DNA of 64,000 nucleotides from Sphingomonas phyllosphaerae FA2 (GTDB taxonomy: Bacteria; Pseudomonadota; Alphaproteobacteria; Sphingomonadales; Sphingomonadaceae): the NCBI RefSeq assembly GCF_000427645.1, contig NZ_KE386571.1:806001-870000 (forward strand), given 5' to 3'. Of this stretch, positions 35,110 through 47,804 are shown in pieces (position 1 is the stretch's first letter; each line of letters starts with the position of its first letter). The notes beneath the pieces were generated by a model, which worked only from the letters and a program-made list of their open reading frames with translations, did no database searches and had not been told where the DNA came from. The translations under genes were made by a program, and so were the position numbers.

Positions 35110-35204
35110 CGTCATTCCCGCGCAGGCGGGAATCCAGAACCTCTGACCTTGCGGCTCTATCGCCGGACCTGCGCGTCTGGATCCCCGCCTGCGCGGGGAT
35201 GACG
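35110..35204. repeat. dispersed palindromic repeat, family C, copy 2
   Basis: Left end CGTCATTCCCGCGCAGGCGG, right end CCCGCCTGCGCGGGGATGACG, with CCAGAAC / GTCTGGAT inside. It lies immediately upstream of the DUF454 gene. Confidence 0.87.
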
Positions 35205-35233
35205 GATCGTGGGTTGCATGCCCTCCTCACGCT

Positions 35234-35320
35234 CGTCGCCCCGGCCTTGAGCCGGGGTCCCGCTTCTTCTCCTCCGGCCGGCAAGAAGAAGCGGGATCCC
35301 GGATCAAGTCCGGGACGACG
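35234..35320. repeat. dispersed palindromic repeat, family A, copy 3
   Basis: Arms CGTCGCCCCGGCCTTGAGCC and GGATCAAGTCCGGGACGACG, core CGCTTCTTCT / AAGAAGAAGCG. It is 29 bases downstream of copy C2 and 17 bases from the lacZ stop, so two different repeat families sit in tandem in one gap. Confidence 0.87.
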
Positions 35321-35337
35321 GGGTGGGTGCGGCTCCC

Positions 35338-40046
<4,709 letters not shown>

Positions 40047-40050
40047 TCTA

Positions 40051-40069
40051 TTGATAATCATTCGCATCT
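40051..40069. promoter_or_regulatory. Fur-box-like site before the small Cys protein
   Basis: TTGATAATCATTCGCATCT closely resembles the Fur recognition sequence (GATAATNATTCNCAT). It lies 36 bases before the ATG at 40105 and just after the porter stop, and matches the site at 17422-17440 at 12 of 17 core positions. Confidence 0.6.
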
Positions 40070-40104
40070 AGGCTAGGCACTGATCCGGTCGTGGAGGATC
40101 AGGC

Positions 40105-40482
40105 ATGAACGTCGTCACGCATCCGGCATCGCTACCGTCGCGCGGGATCGCGCACTTGCTGCCGACGATGGCGCGGGGGTGGCGCGCGGCGCGCGACCGT
40201 CACGCCTGTACGCAGCACAAGCTGCACCGCCTGCTCGCGCCACACGGGGCGGGGATGCTGGCGCCCGTGTTCGACAGCCTGATGACGCTGTTCGAGGCGG
40301 CGCTGGGGCGGGCCTTTGCGGTAGGGACGGTAGCGGCGCTGTCCTCCGACGAGCGGATGCTGATCGACCTGCTCGACGGATCGCGGCCGCAGCGCGCATG
40401 CATCGACTGCCCGGAGGGTGCAGCGCAGGCGCTGCATTGCTCGATCTGCTCGACGCGCATCATGCTGTCGATGGTGGGGTGA
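40105..40482 (+). CDS. small protein with paired CxxC motifs, unknown, Fur-box linked
   Basis: A 125-aa protein. It is mostly helical, with a basic N-terminal half, and ends with CIDCPEGAAQALHCSICSTRIML, two CxxC pairs nine residues apart that could bind zinc or an iron-sulfur cluster. GGAGG seven bases before ATG supports the start. I do not recognise a named family, although proteins of this kind occur in sphingomonads. The Fur-like site suggests that it is made when iron is scarce. Confidence 0.75.
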   Translation: MNVVTHPASLPSRGIAHLLPTMARGWRAARDRHACTQHKLHRLLAPHGAGMLAPVFDSLMTLFEAALGRAFAVGTVAALSSDERMLIDLLDGSRPQRACIDCPEGAAQALHCSICSTRIMLSMVG

Positions 40483-40497
40483 CCGTGCGGGGCGGGC

Positions 40498-41250
40498 TCA
40501 GTCGATCGTCGGCTGGAGCTGTGCGCTGACCGAGCGGACCGCGTCACGGAGCAGCGCGCGGGTTTCCTCCAGCGACACGCGCGCCGCGCGGCCGGCGACG
40601 AATGGCACCGTCAATGCGGCGCGCGCTGCGCCATGTTCGAGGACCGGCGCGGATAGATCGGTGATCCCCTCCAGCATCGGGCTGGGGGTGACGGCATCGC
40701 CGGTGGTGACCAGCGCATCGAGTTGCTTGTCGAGCGACGGGTCGAGGTCGCTACCGGCCTCGCGGATTTCGTCCAGCATCGCTGCGCGGATCGGCGCGGG
40801 CTGGAAGGCGAGCAGCACGCGCCCCGAGTTCGAGCGATGGAGCGGGCGGCGGTAGCCGACGCGCACCGCGAAGCCCGACAGGCCCGGCGCCTCCACCCCG
40901 GCGATCACCACCATCTCCGCGCCCGATGCGACGGCGAGATGGCAGCTTTGCCCGGTCGCGCGCGCGAGGCCCTGCATCACCGGCAGCGCGGTGACGGTCA
41001 GGTCGCGGACCGGCGGGCGGCCCATGCCGAGCGCGAACAGGCGGTTCGTGAGGCGATAGCCTTCGTCGTGACGCGCAATGTAGCGATGCTCCTCGAGCAC
41101 CTGCAGCATCCGGAAGATCTCACCCACCGACCGGCCGAGCGCGGCGGAGATGTCCGACATCGTCAGCGCCTCTTCGGAGGTGGCGAGCAGTTCCAGAATC
41201 TCCAGCCCCTTCTTGAGGGCCGGTGCCTGATAGCGGGGCGGAGTGGTCAT
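40498..41250 (-). CDS. IclR-family transcriptional regulator
   Basis: A 250-aa regulator. Winged-helix N-terminus ALKKGLEILELLATSEEALTMSDISAALGRSVGEIFRMLQVLEEHRYI, then the IclR effector domain with SCHLAVASGAEMVVIAGVEAPG and GRVLLAFQP. MTTPPRYQAPALKKG at 41250 is the natural start; eight extra residues upstream are unlikely. It is divergent from the deoxysugar operon and is its probable regulator, which is inference from position. Confidence 0.92.
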   Translation of the reverse strand: MTTPPRYQAPALKKGLEILELLATSEEALTMSDISAALGRSVGEIFRMLQVLEEHRYIARHDEGYRLTNRLFALGMGRPPVRDLTVTALPVMQGLARATGQSCHLAVASGAEMVVIAGVEAPGLSGFAVRVGYRRPLHRSNSGRVLLAFQPAPIRAAMLDEIREAGSDLDPSLDKQLDALVTTGDAVTPSPMLEGITDLSAPVLEHGAARAALTVPFVAGRAARVSLEETRALLRDAVRSVSAQLQPTID

Positions 41251-41332
41251 GGTCGGCGCACCGTAGCCACGCACATGAGTGAGCGCTAGCGTCTCTCAGT
41301 TCGCGTTAATAAAACCATATTTCACATTTCAA

Positions 41333-41343
41333 TTGTCATACCA
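41333..41343. promoter_or_regulatory. operator candidate upstream of the deoxysugar operon
   Basis: TTGTCATACCA fits TNGT-N3-ACNA and matches the reverse complement of the lacZ site (TTGTCTTACAA) at 9 of 11 positions. It lies in the AT-richer stretch 41300-41360 between the IclR gene and the operon, 62 bases before the AKR start. Confidence 0.4.
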
Positions 41344-41404
41344 CTGTCCTAGGTTGTCGATCCGGTGCTCACGCGACAAGGTGGGGCCGAGAGAGGAAGC
41401 GTGC

Positions 41405-42706
41405 ATGTTCCAGGACTTGACCCCCGGCTTACCGTCGCTCGACCCGACCGGCGATGCGCTGCCGCGGTTCGGCATGGGAACCGCGGCGATCGGCAACCTG
41501 TACCGCGCGATCGATGACTCCACCGCCGAGGCGACGGTGGCCGCGGCGCTGGACGCCGGCATCCGCTATTTCGACACAGCGCCGCATTACGGCTTCGGGC
41601 TGGCGGAGCGGCGGCTGGGCGCGGCGCTCGCGCGGCTCGATCCGGCGCGGACTTGCAAGATTTCGACCAAGGTCGGGCGGCTGCTCGCGCCGACCGACGC
41701 GGCGGGCACTCGGCACGGGTTCGTCGATGCCGATCCGTTCGAGCCGGTGTTCGACTATACCGCCGATGGGGTGCGGCGCTCGTTCGAGGCGAGTTGCGCG
41801 CGATTGCGGCGCGACCGCGTCGACGTGCTGCTGGCGCACGATCTGGGGCGGCTGACGCATGGCGAGGCGCACGCGCGGCACCTGCGCGACTTCCTCGACG
41901 GCGGTTATGCCGCGATGGTGGCGTTGCGCGAGGCGGGCGTGGTCGGGGCGATCGGGGTCGGGGTCAACGAGGTCGCGGTGTGCGAGGAATTGCTCGACCG
42001 GGTGCCGCTCGACGTGATCCTGCTCGCGGGGCGCTATACGTTGCTCGACCGCAGCGCGAAGCCGTTTCTCGACCGCTGCGCAGTGCAGGGCGTGCGCGTC
42101 ATCATCGGCGGCGCGTATAACAGCGGCATTCTGGCGCGCGATCCGCAGGACGCCGATCCCGCGCAATCGCATTACGATTATGCCGCGCCGCCCGCCGCGC
42201 TGGTCGAGCGAACGCGCGCGCTGGCGAAAAGCTGCGCCATTGCCGGCGTGTCGTTGCCGGCCGCCGCGATCCAGTTTCCGTTGCGGCATCCGGCGGTGGC
42301 CTGTGTGCTGGCGGGGCTGGGCAATCCCGCGGAGGTCGTCGATTTGCGCGAGCGGATCGCCGCGCCGATCCCCGACGATTTGTGGCCGACGCTGGAGGCG
42401 CGTGCACCGCAGCAGCTGATCCTGCTGCACCCCGACGACAATGTGATGATCTGCGTCGCGCCGATCGCGGCGGGCGATCTGCTGCCGGTGTCGGGCGGGA
42501 CGATCCCGGCGCGCGAGGGCGTGACCGTGGGGCACAAGATCGCGCGGCATCCGCTCAACGCGGGCGACAAGGTCATCAAATATGGCGCGCCGATCGGGTC
42601 GATGACCGATGCCGCGGCGGCCGGACAATGGGTCCATATGCACAATATGAAGAGCGACTATATCGCCAGCCATACGCGCAGCACCGTGACGGAGCAGCGC
42701 GCATGA
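41405..42706 (+). CDS. aldo/keto reductase fused to a UxaA-type SAF domain (sugar 1-dehydrogenase + dehydratase small part)
   Basis: A 433-aa two-part protein. Residues 1-330 are an aldo/keto reductase of the L-fucose / D-threo-aldose 1-dehydrogenase type, with tetrad Asp57 (YFDTAPHYG), Tyr62, Lys89 (CKISTKVG) and His145 (DVLLAHDLG). Residues 338-420 are a SAF domain like the small chain of altronate dehydratase (ILLHPDDNVMICVA, GVTVGHKIARHPL, WVHMHNMKSDY). The frame is continuous with no junction stop. The next gene supplies the UxaA large chain. So this one polypeptide would oxidise the sugar and also complete the dehydratase. ATG 41405 follows a purine-rich site. The substrate (L-fucose, L-galactose or L-rhamnose) is inferred. 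Confidence 0.9.
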   Translation: MFQDLTPGLPSLDPTGDALPRFGMGTAAIGNLYRAIDDSTAEATVAAALDAGIRYFDTAPHYGFGLAERRLGAALARLDPARTCKISTKVGRLLAPTDAAGTRHGFVDADPFEPVFDYTADGVRRSFEASCARLRRDRVDVLLAHDLGRLTHGEAHARHLRDFLDGGYAAMVALREAGVVGAIGVGVNEVAVCEELLDRVPLDVILLAGRYTLLDRSAKPFLDRCAVQGVRVIIGGAYNSGILARDPQDADPAQSHYDYAAPPAALVERTRALAKSCAIAGVSLPAAAIQFPLRHPAVACVLAGLGNPAEVVDLRERIAAPIPDDLWPTLEARAPQQLILLHPDDNVMICVAPIAAGDLLPVSGGTIPAREGVTVGHKIARHPLNAGDKVIKYGAPIGSMTDAAAAGQWVHMHNMKSDYIASHTRSTVTEQRA

Positions 42707-43908
42707 TCGCGGCGTGGCAGCGCGCCGACGGGCGCAAGGGCATCCGCAACACCGTTGCAGTCGCCTATCTGGTCGAGTGCGCGCATCATGTGGCGCGCAA
42801 GATCGTCGACAAGGCGGATGACGCCGACGTGCATCTGATCGGCTTCCCCGGCTGCTACCCCAATGCCTATGCCGCGCGGGTAATGGAGGCGGTGACGACA
42901 CACCCCAATGTCGGTGGCGTGGTGATCGTGTCGCTGGGGTGCGAGAGCTTCGATCGCGAGCGGTTGCAGCAGGTGATCCGCGACAGCGGGCGTCCGGTGG
43001 AGCTGTACGTGATCCAGCAGACCGGCGGCACCGCGGCGACGATCGCCGCCGGGCTGGAGGCGGTCGCGCGCGTCAAGGCGCAGATCGCCGACGTGCCGCG
43101 CGTGCCGATGCGCGTCGACGAGCTGATCGTCGGCACGATCTGCGGCGGGTCGGACGGCACCAGCGGGATCACCGCCAACCCCGCGGTCGGGCGCGCGTTC
43201 GACCGGCTGGTGGCGGACGGCGCGACCTGCATCTTCGAGGAGACCGGCGAGCTGGTCGGATGCGAGGGGATCATGGCCGATCGCGCGCTGACCCCCGAGC
43301 TAGGCGAGGAGATCATGGCCTGCGTCCGCAAGGCGGAGGAATATTACACGATCATGGGCTTCGGCAGCTTCGCCCCCGGCAATGCCGAGGGCGGGCTGAC
43401 GACGCAGGAAGAGAAATCGATGGGGGCGTATTCCAAATCGGGGTCGTCGCTGATCAGCGGGATCATCAAGCCCGGCGACGTGCCGCCGGCCGGCGGGCTG
43501 TACCTGCTCGATGTTGTGCCGGACGGCGAGCCGCGCTTCGGCTTCCCGAACATTTCGGACAATGCCGAGATCGTCGAGATGATCGCGTGCGGGTGTCACC
43601 TGACGCTGTTCACCACCGGACGCGGCTCGGTGGTCGGCTCGGCGATCGCGCCGGTCATCAAGATCTGCGCCAATCCGGAGACGGCGCGCCGGCTGGCGGC
43701 GGACATGGACATCAATGCCGGGCGGATCCTCGAAGGCGAGGCGACGCTCGACGAGGTCGGCGACGAGATCGTCGATGCGATCATGGCGGTGGCCGGCGGA
43801 CAGCCGAGCGTATCCGAAGCGCTGGGGCACCGCGAATTCATCCTGACCTACAAGGCGTTTGACCCGGTCGGGCCGGCGTGCCTGCCGGTCGCTGCACGGA
43901 GTCGTTGA
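42703..43908 (+). CDS. UxaA-family sugar-acid dehydratase, large chain
   Basis: A 401-aa hydro-lyase of the altronate/galactarate dehydratase large-chain family without its own SAF domain. Metal-site Cys are in GFPGCYPNAYAARV and SLGCESF; also CGGSDGTSGITANPAVGRAFD, NISDNAEIVEMIACGCHL and TTGRGSVVGSAIAPVIKICAN. It would remove water from an aldonate such as L-fuconate to give the 2-keto-3-deoxy acid. ATG 42703 overlaps the stop of the AKR-SAF gene (ATGA), so the partners are made together. In the well-known Xanthomonas and sphingomonad pathways this step is done by an enolase-superfamily enzyme instead. Confidence 0.9.
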   Translation: MIAAWQRADGRKGIRNTVAVAYLVECAHHVARKIVDKADDADVHLIGFPGCYPNAYAARVMEAVTTHPNVGGVVIVSLGCESFDRERLQQVIRDSGRPVELYVIQQTGGTAATIAAGLEAVARVKAQIADVPRVPMRVDELIVGTICGGSDGTSGITANPAVGRAFDRLVADGATCIFEETGELVGCEGIMADRALTPELGEEIMACVRKAEEYYTIMGFGSFAPGNAEGGLTTQEEKSMGAYSKSGSSLISGIIKPGDVPPAGGLYLLDVVPDGEPRFGFPNISDNAEIVEMIACGCHLTLFTTGRGSVVGSAIAPVIKICANPETARRLAADMDINAGRILEGEATLDEVGDEIVDAIMAVAGGQPSVSEALGHREFILTYKAFDPVGPACLPVAARSR

Positions 43909-44640
43909 ATGGAAGGCCGGTTGAAGGGCAAGGTCGCGCTGATCACCGCGGCGGGGAACGGGATTGGGCGCGCCGCGGCGCTGCGCTATGCCGCCGAGGG
44001 TGCGCGGGTGATCGCGACCGATATCGATGCGGACGCGCTGGCGGGGCTCGACGGGTGCGAGCAGCACGCGCTCGACGTCACCGATGCGGCGCAGATTGCG
44101 GCGCTGATCGGCGAGGTCGGGCGGATCGATGTGCTCGCCAATATCGCGGGCATCGTCCACGCGGGCACGATCCTCGACATGAGCGACGCCGAATGGGAAC
44201 AGGCGATCGCGATCAATATGACCGCGATGATGCGGACGATCCGTGCGGTGTTGCCGGGGATGCTGGCAGCGGGTGGGGGCGCGATCGTCAACATGTCGTC
44301 GATCGCCAGCTCGGTGAAGGGCATTCCCAACCGTTTCGCCTATACCGCGACCAAGGCCGGCGTGATCGGGATCACCAAGGCGGTTGCGGCCGATTTCGTC
44401 GGGCAGGGCATTCGCTGCAACGCGATCTGTCCGGGGACGGTCGATACGCCGTCGCTTCAGCAGCGGCTGCGCGACACCGGCGATTACGAGGCGGCGCAGC
44501 AGGCGTTCGTCGCGCGGCAGCCGATGGGGCGGCTGGGGCGTGCGGAGGAGATTGCGGCGCTGGTCGCCTATCTGGGCAGCGACGACGCCGCCTTCACGAC
44601 CGGCGCGGTGCATGTCATCGACGGCGGCTGGGTCAATTGA
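43909..44640 (+). CDS. SDR, 2-keto-3-deoxy-L-fuconate (or rhamnonate) 4-dehydrogenase-like
   Basis: A 243-aa NAD-dependent short-chain dehydrogenase. Rossmann motif TAAGNGIGRAAAL, NIAG, catalytic Ser in NMSSIAS, Tyr145 and Lys149 (YTATK), and the closing IDGGWVN. The CPGTVDTPSLQQRL stretch is shared with bacterial 2-keto-3-deoxy-L-fuconate dehydrogenase and its animal relative DHRS6. It would oxidise the 2-keto-3-deoxy acid to a 2,4-diketo acid. It starts directly after the previous stop. Confidence 0.92.
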   Translation: MEGRLKGKVALITAAGNGIGRAAALRYAAEGARVIATDIDADALAGLDGCEQHALDVTDAAQIAALIGEVGRIDVLANIAGIVHAGTILDMSDAEWEQAIAINMTAMMRTIRAVLPGMLAAGGGAIVNMSSIASSVKGIPNRFAYTATKAGVIGITKAVAADFVGQGIRCNAICPGTVDTPSLQQRLRDTGDYEAAQQAFVARQPMGRLGRAEEIAALVAYLGSDDAAFTTGAVHVIDGGWVN

Positions 44641-44650
44641 GGAAAAGCGC

Positions 44651-45496
44651 ATGAAGCTGGTACGTTACGGGGCGCCGGGCGCCGAGAAGCCGGGGATGGT
44701 CGACGCGCAGGGGCAGGTCCGCGACCTGTCGGCGCATGTCGCGGATATCGCGGGCGCGACGCTGGGCGATGCCGAGCTGGCGCGGCTGGCGGCGATCGAT
44801 CCGGCGACATTGCCGGTGGTGGAGGTCGAGCGTTATGGCCCGTGCGTCGGTGCGGTCGGCAAGTTCCTGTGCATCGGGCTCAATTATTCGGATCATGCCG
44901 CCGAGACCGGTGCGACGGTGCCGACCGAGCCGGTGATCTTCACCAAGGCGACCAGTGCGATCATCGGCCCCGACGACAATGTCGAAATTCCAAAGGGCTC
45001 GACCAAGACCGACTGGGAAGTCGAGCTGGGGATCGTGATCGGCACCGAAGCGCGCTACGTCGACGAGGCCGATGCCGAGCGGCATATCGCGGGCTATTGC
45101 GTCATCAACGACGTGTCCGAGCGCGCCTTCCAGCTCGAGCGGCAAGGGACGTGGGACAAGGGCAAGGGCTGCGACACGTTCGGGCCGATCGGGCCGTGGC
45201 TGGTGACGCGCGACGAAGTCGCCGATCCGACCGCGCTGGGCATGTGGCTGGAGGTCAACGGCCATCGCTATCAGGACGGATCGACGTCGACGATGGTCTA
45301 CAAGCCGGCGTTCCTGGTCAGCTATGTCAGCCAGTTCATGTCGTTGCAGCCCGGCGACGTGATCTCGACCGGCACGCCGCCGGGGGTCGGCATGGGGCAA
45401 AAGCCGCCGGTGTTCCTGAAGGCGGGCGACGTCATGGAACTGGGGATCGAAGGGCTGGGGCAGCAGCGCCAGACCGTCGTGGCCTATCAGGCATGA
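44651..45496 (+). CDS. FAH-family 2,4-diketo-3-deoxy-sugar-acid hydrolase
   Basis: A 281-aa fumarylacetoacetate-hydrolase-family enzyme. Motifs: KFLCIGLNYSDHAAETG, PVIFTKATSAIIGPDD, metal ligands Glu-x-Glu in DWEVELGIVIG, GYCVINDVSER and DVISTGTPPGVG. In non-phosphorylated L-fucose and L-rhamnose pathways this enzyme splits the 2,4-diketo acid into pyruvate and L-lactate, which fits the SDR before it. ATG 44651 has GAGGAAA about six bases upstream. An open frame further upstream is out of context. Confidence 0.92.
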   Translation: MKLVRYGAPGAEKPGMVDAQGQVRDLSAHVADIAGATLGDAELARLAAIDPATLPVVEVERYGPCVGAVGKFLCIGLNYSDHAAETGATVPTEPVIFTKATSAIIGPDDNVEIPKGSTKTDWEVELGIVIGTEARYVDEADAERHIAGYCVINDVSERAFQLERQGTWDKGKGCDTFGPIGPWLVTRDEVADPTALGMWLEVNGHRYQDGSTSTMVYKPAFLVSYVSQFMSLQPGDVISTGTPPGVGMGQKPPVFLKAGDVMELGIEGLGQQRQTVVAYQA

Positions 45497-45843
45497 CCGA
45501 ACGCCATGTCCTGCTGGTCGATATCGCCGATGAGCCGGAGGCGGTCGCGGCGTATGAGGCGTGGCACGCCGCGGGCGCGGTGCCTGCGGCGGTCGTCGCA
45601 AGCATCCGGGCGGCGGGGATCGTGGCGATGGATATCTATCGCACCGGCGGGCGGCTGGTGATGGTGATGGAGACCGACGCGTCGTTCGATGCCGCGCGCA
45701 AGGCGGCGGCGGATGCGGCTGACCCTGAAGTGCAGGCGTGGGAGGCGAAGATGGATGCCTACCAGCGTCGGCTGCCGTGGGCCGAACCGGGGGTGAAGTG
45801 GGTGGCGGCGCGGCGGATCTTTTCGCTGGCGGAGCAGGGGTAG
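45493..45843 (+). CDS. RhaM/L-fucose-mutarotase-type small enzyme (DUF718)
   Basis: A 116-aa protein of the L-rhamnose mutarotase family, which interconverts alpha and beta anomers of 6-deoxysugars. Features: AYEAWHAAGAVPAAVVASIRAAGIVAMDIYRTGGRLVMVMETD, catalytic-type His in WH, Tyr in IYR, and the typical C-terminal VKWVAARRIFSL. The ATG overlaps the FAH stop (ATGA), so it closes the five-gene operon. It supports a 6-deoxyhexose as the substrate of the pathway. Confidence 0.9.
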   Translation: MTERHVLLVDIADEPEAVAAYEAWHAAGAVPAAVVASIRAAGIVAMDIYRTGGRLVMVMETDASFDAARKAAADAADPEVQAWEAKMDAYQRRLPWAEPGVKWVAARRIFSLAEQG

Positions 45844-45852
45844 CCGTTCCTT

Positions 45853-45947
45853 CGTCATTCCCGCGCAGGCGGGAATCCAGACGCGCAGGTCATCGTGAAA
45901 GCAACTGGCCCCTGCGGTTCTGGGTTCCCGCCTGCGCGGGAATGACG
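45853..45947. repeat. dispersed palindromic repeat, family C, copy 3
   Basis: Ends CGTCATTCCCGCGCAGGCGG and CCCGCCTGCGCGGGAATGACG, mirrored. It fills the gap between the convergent ends of the deoxysugar operon and the antiporter gene, where it could act as a terminator. Confidence 0.9.
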
Positions 45948-45951
45948 GTGG

Positions 45952-47598
45952 TCACCCCCGCAACCGGCCCTCCAGCAGATCCAGCTCACGCGTCAGCTTG
46001 CGGCCGGTTTCGCTGCCGATCGCGCGGGCGCGTTGCAGGCGGAAGACCTCCTCACGCTCGGCGCGGATCGCCGCCAGCCTCAGCAACCGGTCGATCCGCT
46101 CGTTCTGCTGGATCACCGCCAGTTCGGGCTCACCGTCGACGCGGACGCGGATGCGCTCGCGGTACAGGTCCATGATCCGCGTTGCCGCCTCGGCATAGAC
46201 GTCGGCGTCGTCGCGGTCGCGGGACAGGTCGTGCTGCGCGCCATCGACCGCGCGGATCGCAGCGCGTGCGGCGGCGACGCGCGCGCGATTTTCCTCGCCT
46301 TGCTTTGATGGCTCGGGGGGCAGGGCGAGGCCGCGCAGTACCAGCGGCAGGCCGATGCTCGCCGCGACCAGCGACACGATGATGACTCCGGCGGCGAGCG
46401 CGATGGCGAGGTCGCGCGCGGGGAAGGGCGATCCGTCGCTGAGCGCCAGCGGCAGCGTCAGCACGCCCGCGAGCGTGATGACCCCGCGCACCCCGGCGAG
46501 CGACATTGCCGCGAAGACGCGCCAGTCCGGGCTGCGCAGCGGCGAATCGTCGACGCCTCGCCGCAGCACCGTCAAGCGGAACGACAGCCATACCCAGACG
46601 AAGCGCAGACCGGCGAGCACCGCGACGATCGCCAGCACGTAAAGCGCCAGCCACCACGGATTGTCGTGGTTGGTCAGCCGTACCGTGTCGCGGGCGCCGG
46701 CGATGATGAGCGGCAGTTGCTCGCCCAGCAGCACGAAGATGATGCCGTTGAGCGCGAACTGGATCGTGTCCCACACCGAATTGCGGCGCATCCGCGTGGC
46801 GGGAAGCGCCTGGCGTGACAGCTCGGCAAAGGTCATCGTCACGCCGGCGGCGACCACCGCGAGGATGCCCGACGCGTGGAAATGCTCGGCGATAATATAG
46901 GCAATGAAGGGGATCAGCAGACTAACCAGCACCTGCGATCCGATATCTTCGCCGAAACGCCGCGAAACCCATGCCTTGGCGCGCGTGATCGCCAGCGTGC
47001 TGACCACGCCGATCGCGATCCCCGCGGCGGCGAGCCATACGAAGCTGACCGCGGCGTCGGCCAGCGAGAAGGCGCCGGTGAGTGCGGCGGCGATCGCGAA
47101 GCGCAGGCAAACAAGGCCCGACGCGTCGTTGAGCAGCGCCTCGCCCTCCAGAATGTGCATCATGCGGCGCGGGATCGGCACGCGCGCGGCGATCGCCGAC
47201 ACCGCGATCGGATCGGTGGGGGACACGACCGCGGCGAGCGCGAACGATACCGCGAGCGGCATCGCGGGGATCAGCCAGTCGATGAAGAAGCCGACGCCGA
47301 TGACGGTGGTCAGGACCAGTCCGAGTGCCAGTTCGACGACGACCGGTACGTCCTTGAGCAATTCGTCCTTAGGGATGCGCCAGCCGTCGATGAACAGCAG
47401 CGGGGGCAGGAAGACGAGCAGGAAGATCTCGGGATCGAGCGTGACCCGCAGGTCCGCGGCCATGCCGATCGCGGCGCCGAACGCGATCTGGACGAGCGGG
47501 GCGGGGAGATTGATCGGGAGAATGCGCGCGATCGCGCCGCTGATGACAACGGCAAACAACAACAACAGAACGATCGAGACGACTTCCAAGGCGGGCAC
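45952..47598 (-). CDS. Na+/H+ antiporter, CPA1 (NhaP-like)
   Basis: A 548-aa membrane protein with about 12 hydrophobic segments and a soluble C-terminal tail of about 125 residues rich in Arg and Glu. Family motifs: FLPPLLFIDGWRIP, the ion-site helix AAVVSPTDPIAVSAIA, and EGEALLNDASGLVCLRFA. It exchanges Na+ or Li+ for H+. ATG 47598 is the only reasonable start. No partner gene is seen. Confidence 0.92.
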   Translation of the reverse strand: MPALEVVSIVLLLLFAVVISGAIARILPINLPAPLVQIAFGAAIGMAADLRVTLDPEIFLLVFLPPLLFIDGWRIPKDELLKDVPVVVELALGLVLTTVIGVGFFIDWLIPAMPLAVSFALAAVVSPTDPIAVSAIAARVPIPRRMMHILEGEALLNDASGLVCLRFAIAAALTGAFSLADAAVSFVWLAAAGIAIGVVSTLAITRAKAWVSRRFGEDIGSQVLVSLLIPFIAYIIAEHFHASGILAVVAAGVTMTFAELSRQALPATRMRRNSVWDTIQFALNGIIFVLLGEQLPLIIAGARDTVRLTNHDNPWWLALYVLAIVAVLAGLRFVWVWLSFRLTVLRRGVDDSPLRSPDWRVFAAMSLAGVRGVITLAGVLTLPLALSDGSPFPARDLAIALAAGVIIVSLVAASIGLPLVLRGLALPPEPSKQGEENRARVAAARAAIRAVDGAQHDLSRDRDDADVYAEAATRIMDLYRERIRVRVDGEPELAVIQQNERIDRLLRLAAIRAEREEVFRLQRARAIGSETGRKLTRELDLLEGRLRG

Positions 47599-47706
47599 CC
47601 TCCTTCGGGATTAACGATAGGGAGGGGATTGCCGGAAGTGGCCCGCGGCGCAACCGTTCAGGGGGCTGATCCGGGTCGGTGCAACGATTTGTTTTGGGGC
47701 TTGTCG

Positions 47707-47781
47707 GTCATTGCGAGCGCAGCGAAGCAATCCAGGGCCGGATCAGGACGCCCTGGATTGCTTCGCTACGCTCGCAATGAC
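47707..47781. repeat. dispersed palindromic repeat, family B, copy 3
   Basis: 75 bases, differing from 19785-19859 at only about one position. It lies 24 bases after the thiolase stop, in the gap upstream of the antiporter gene. Confidence 0.92.
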
Positions 47782-47804
47782 GGTCTATTTACGCCCGCCG
47801 AGGC

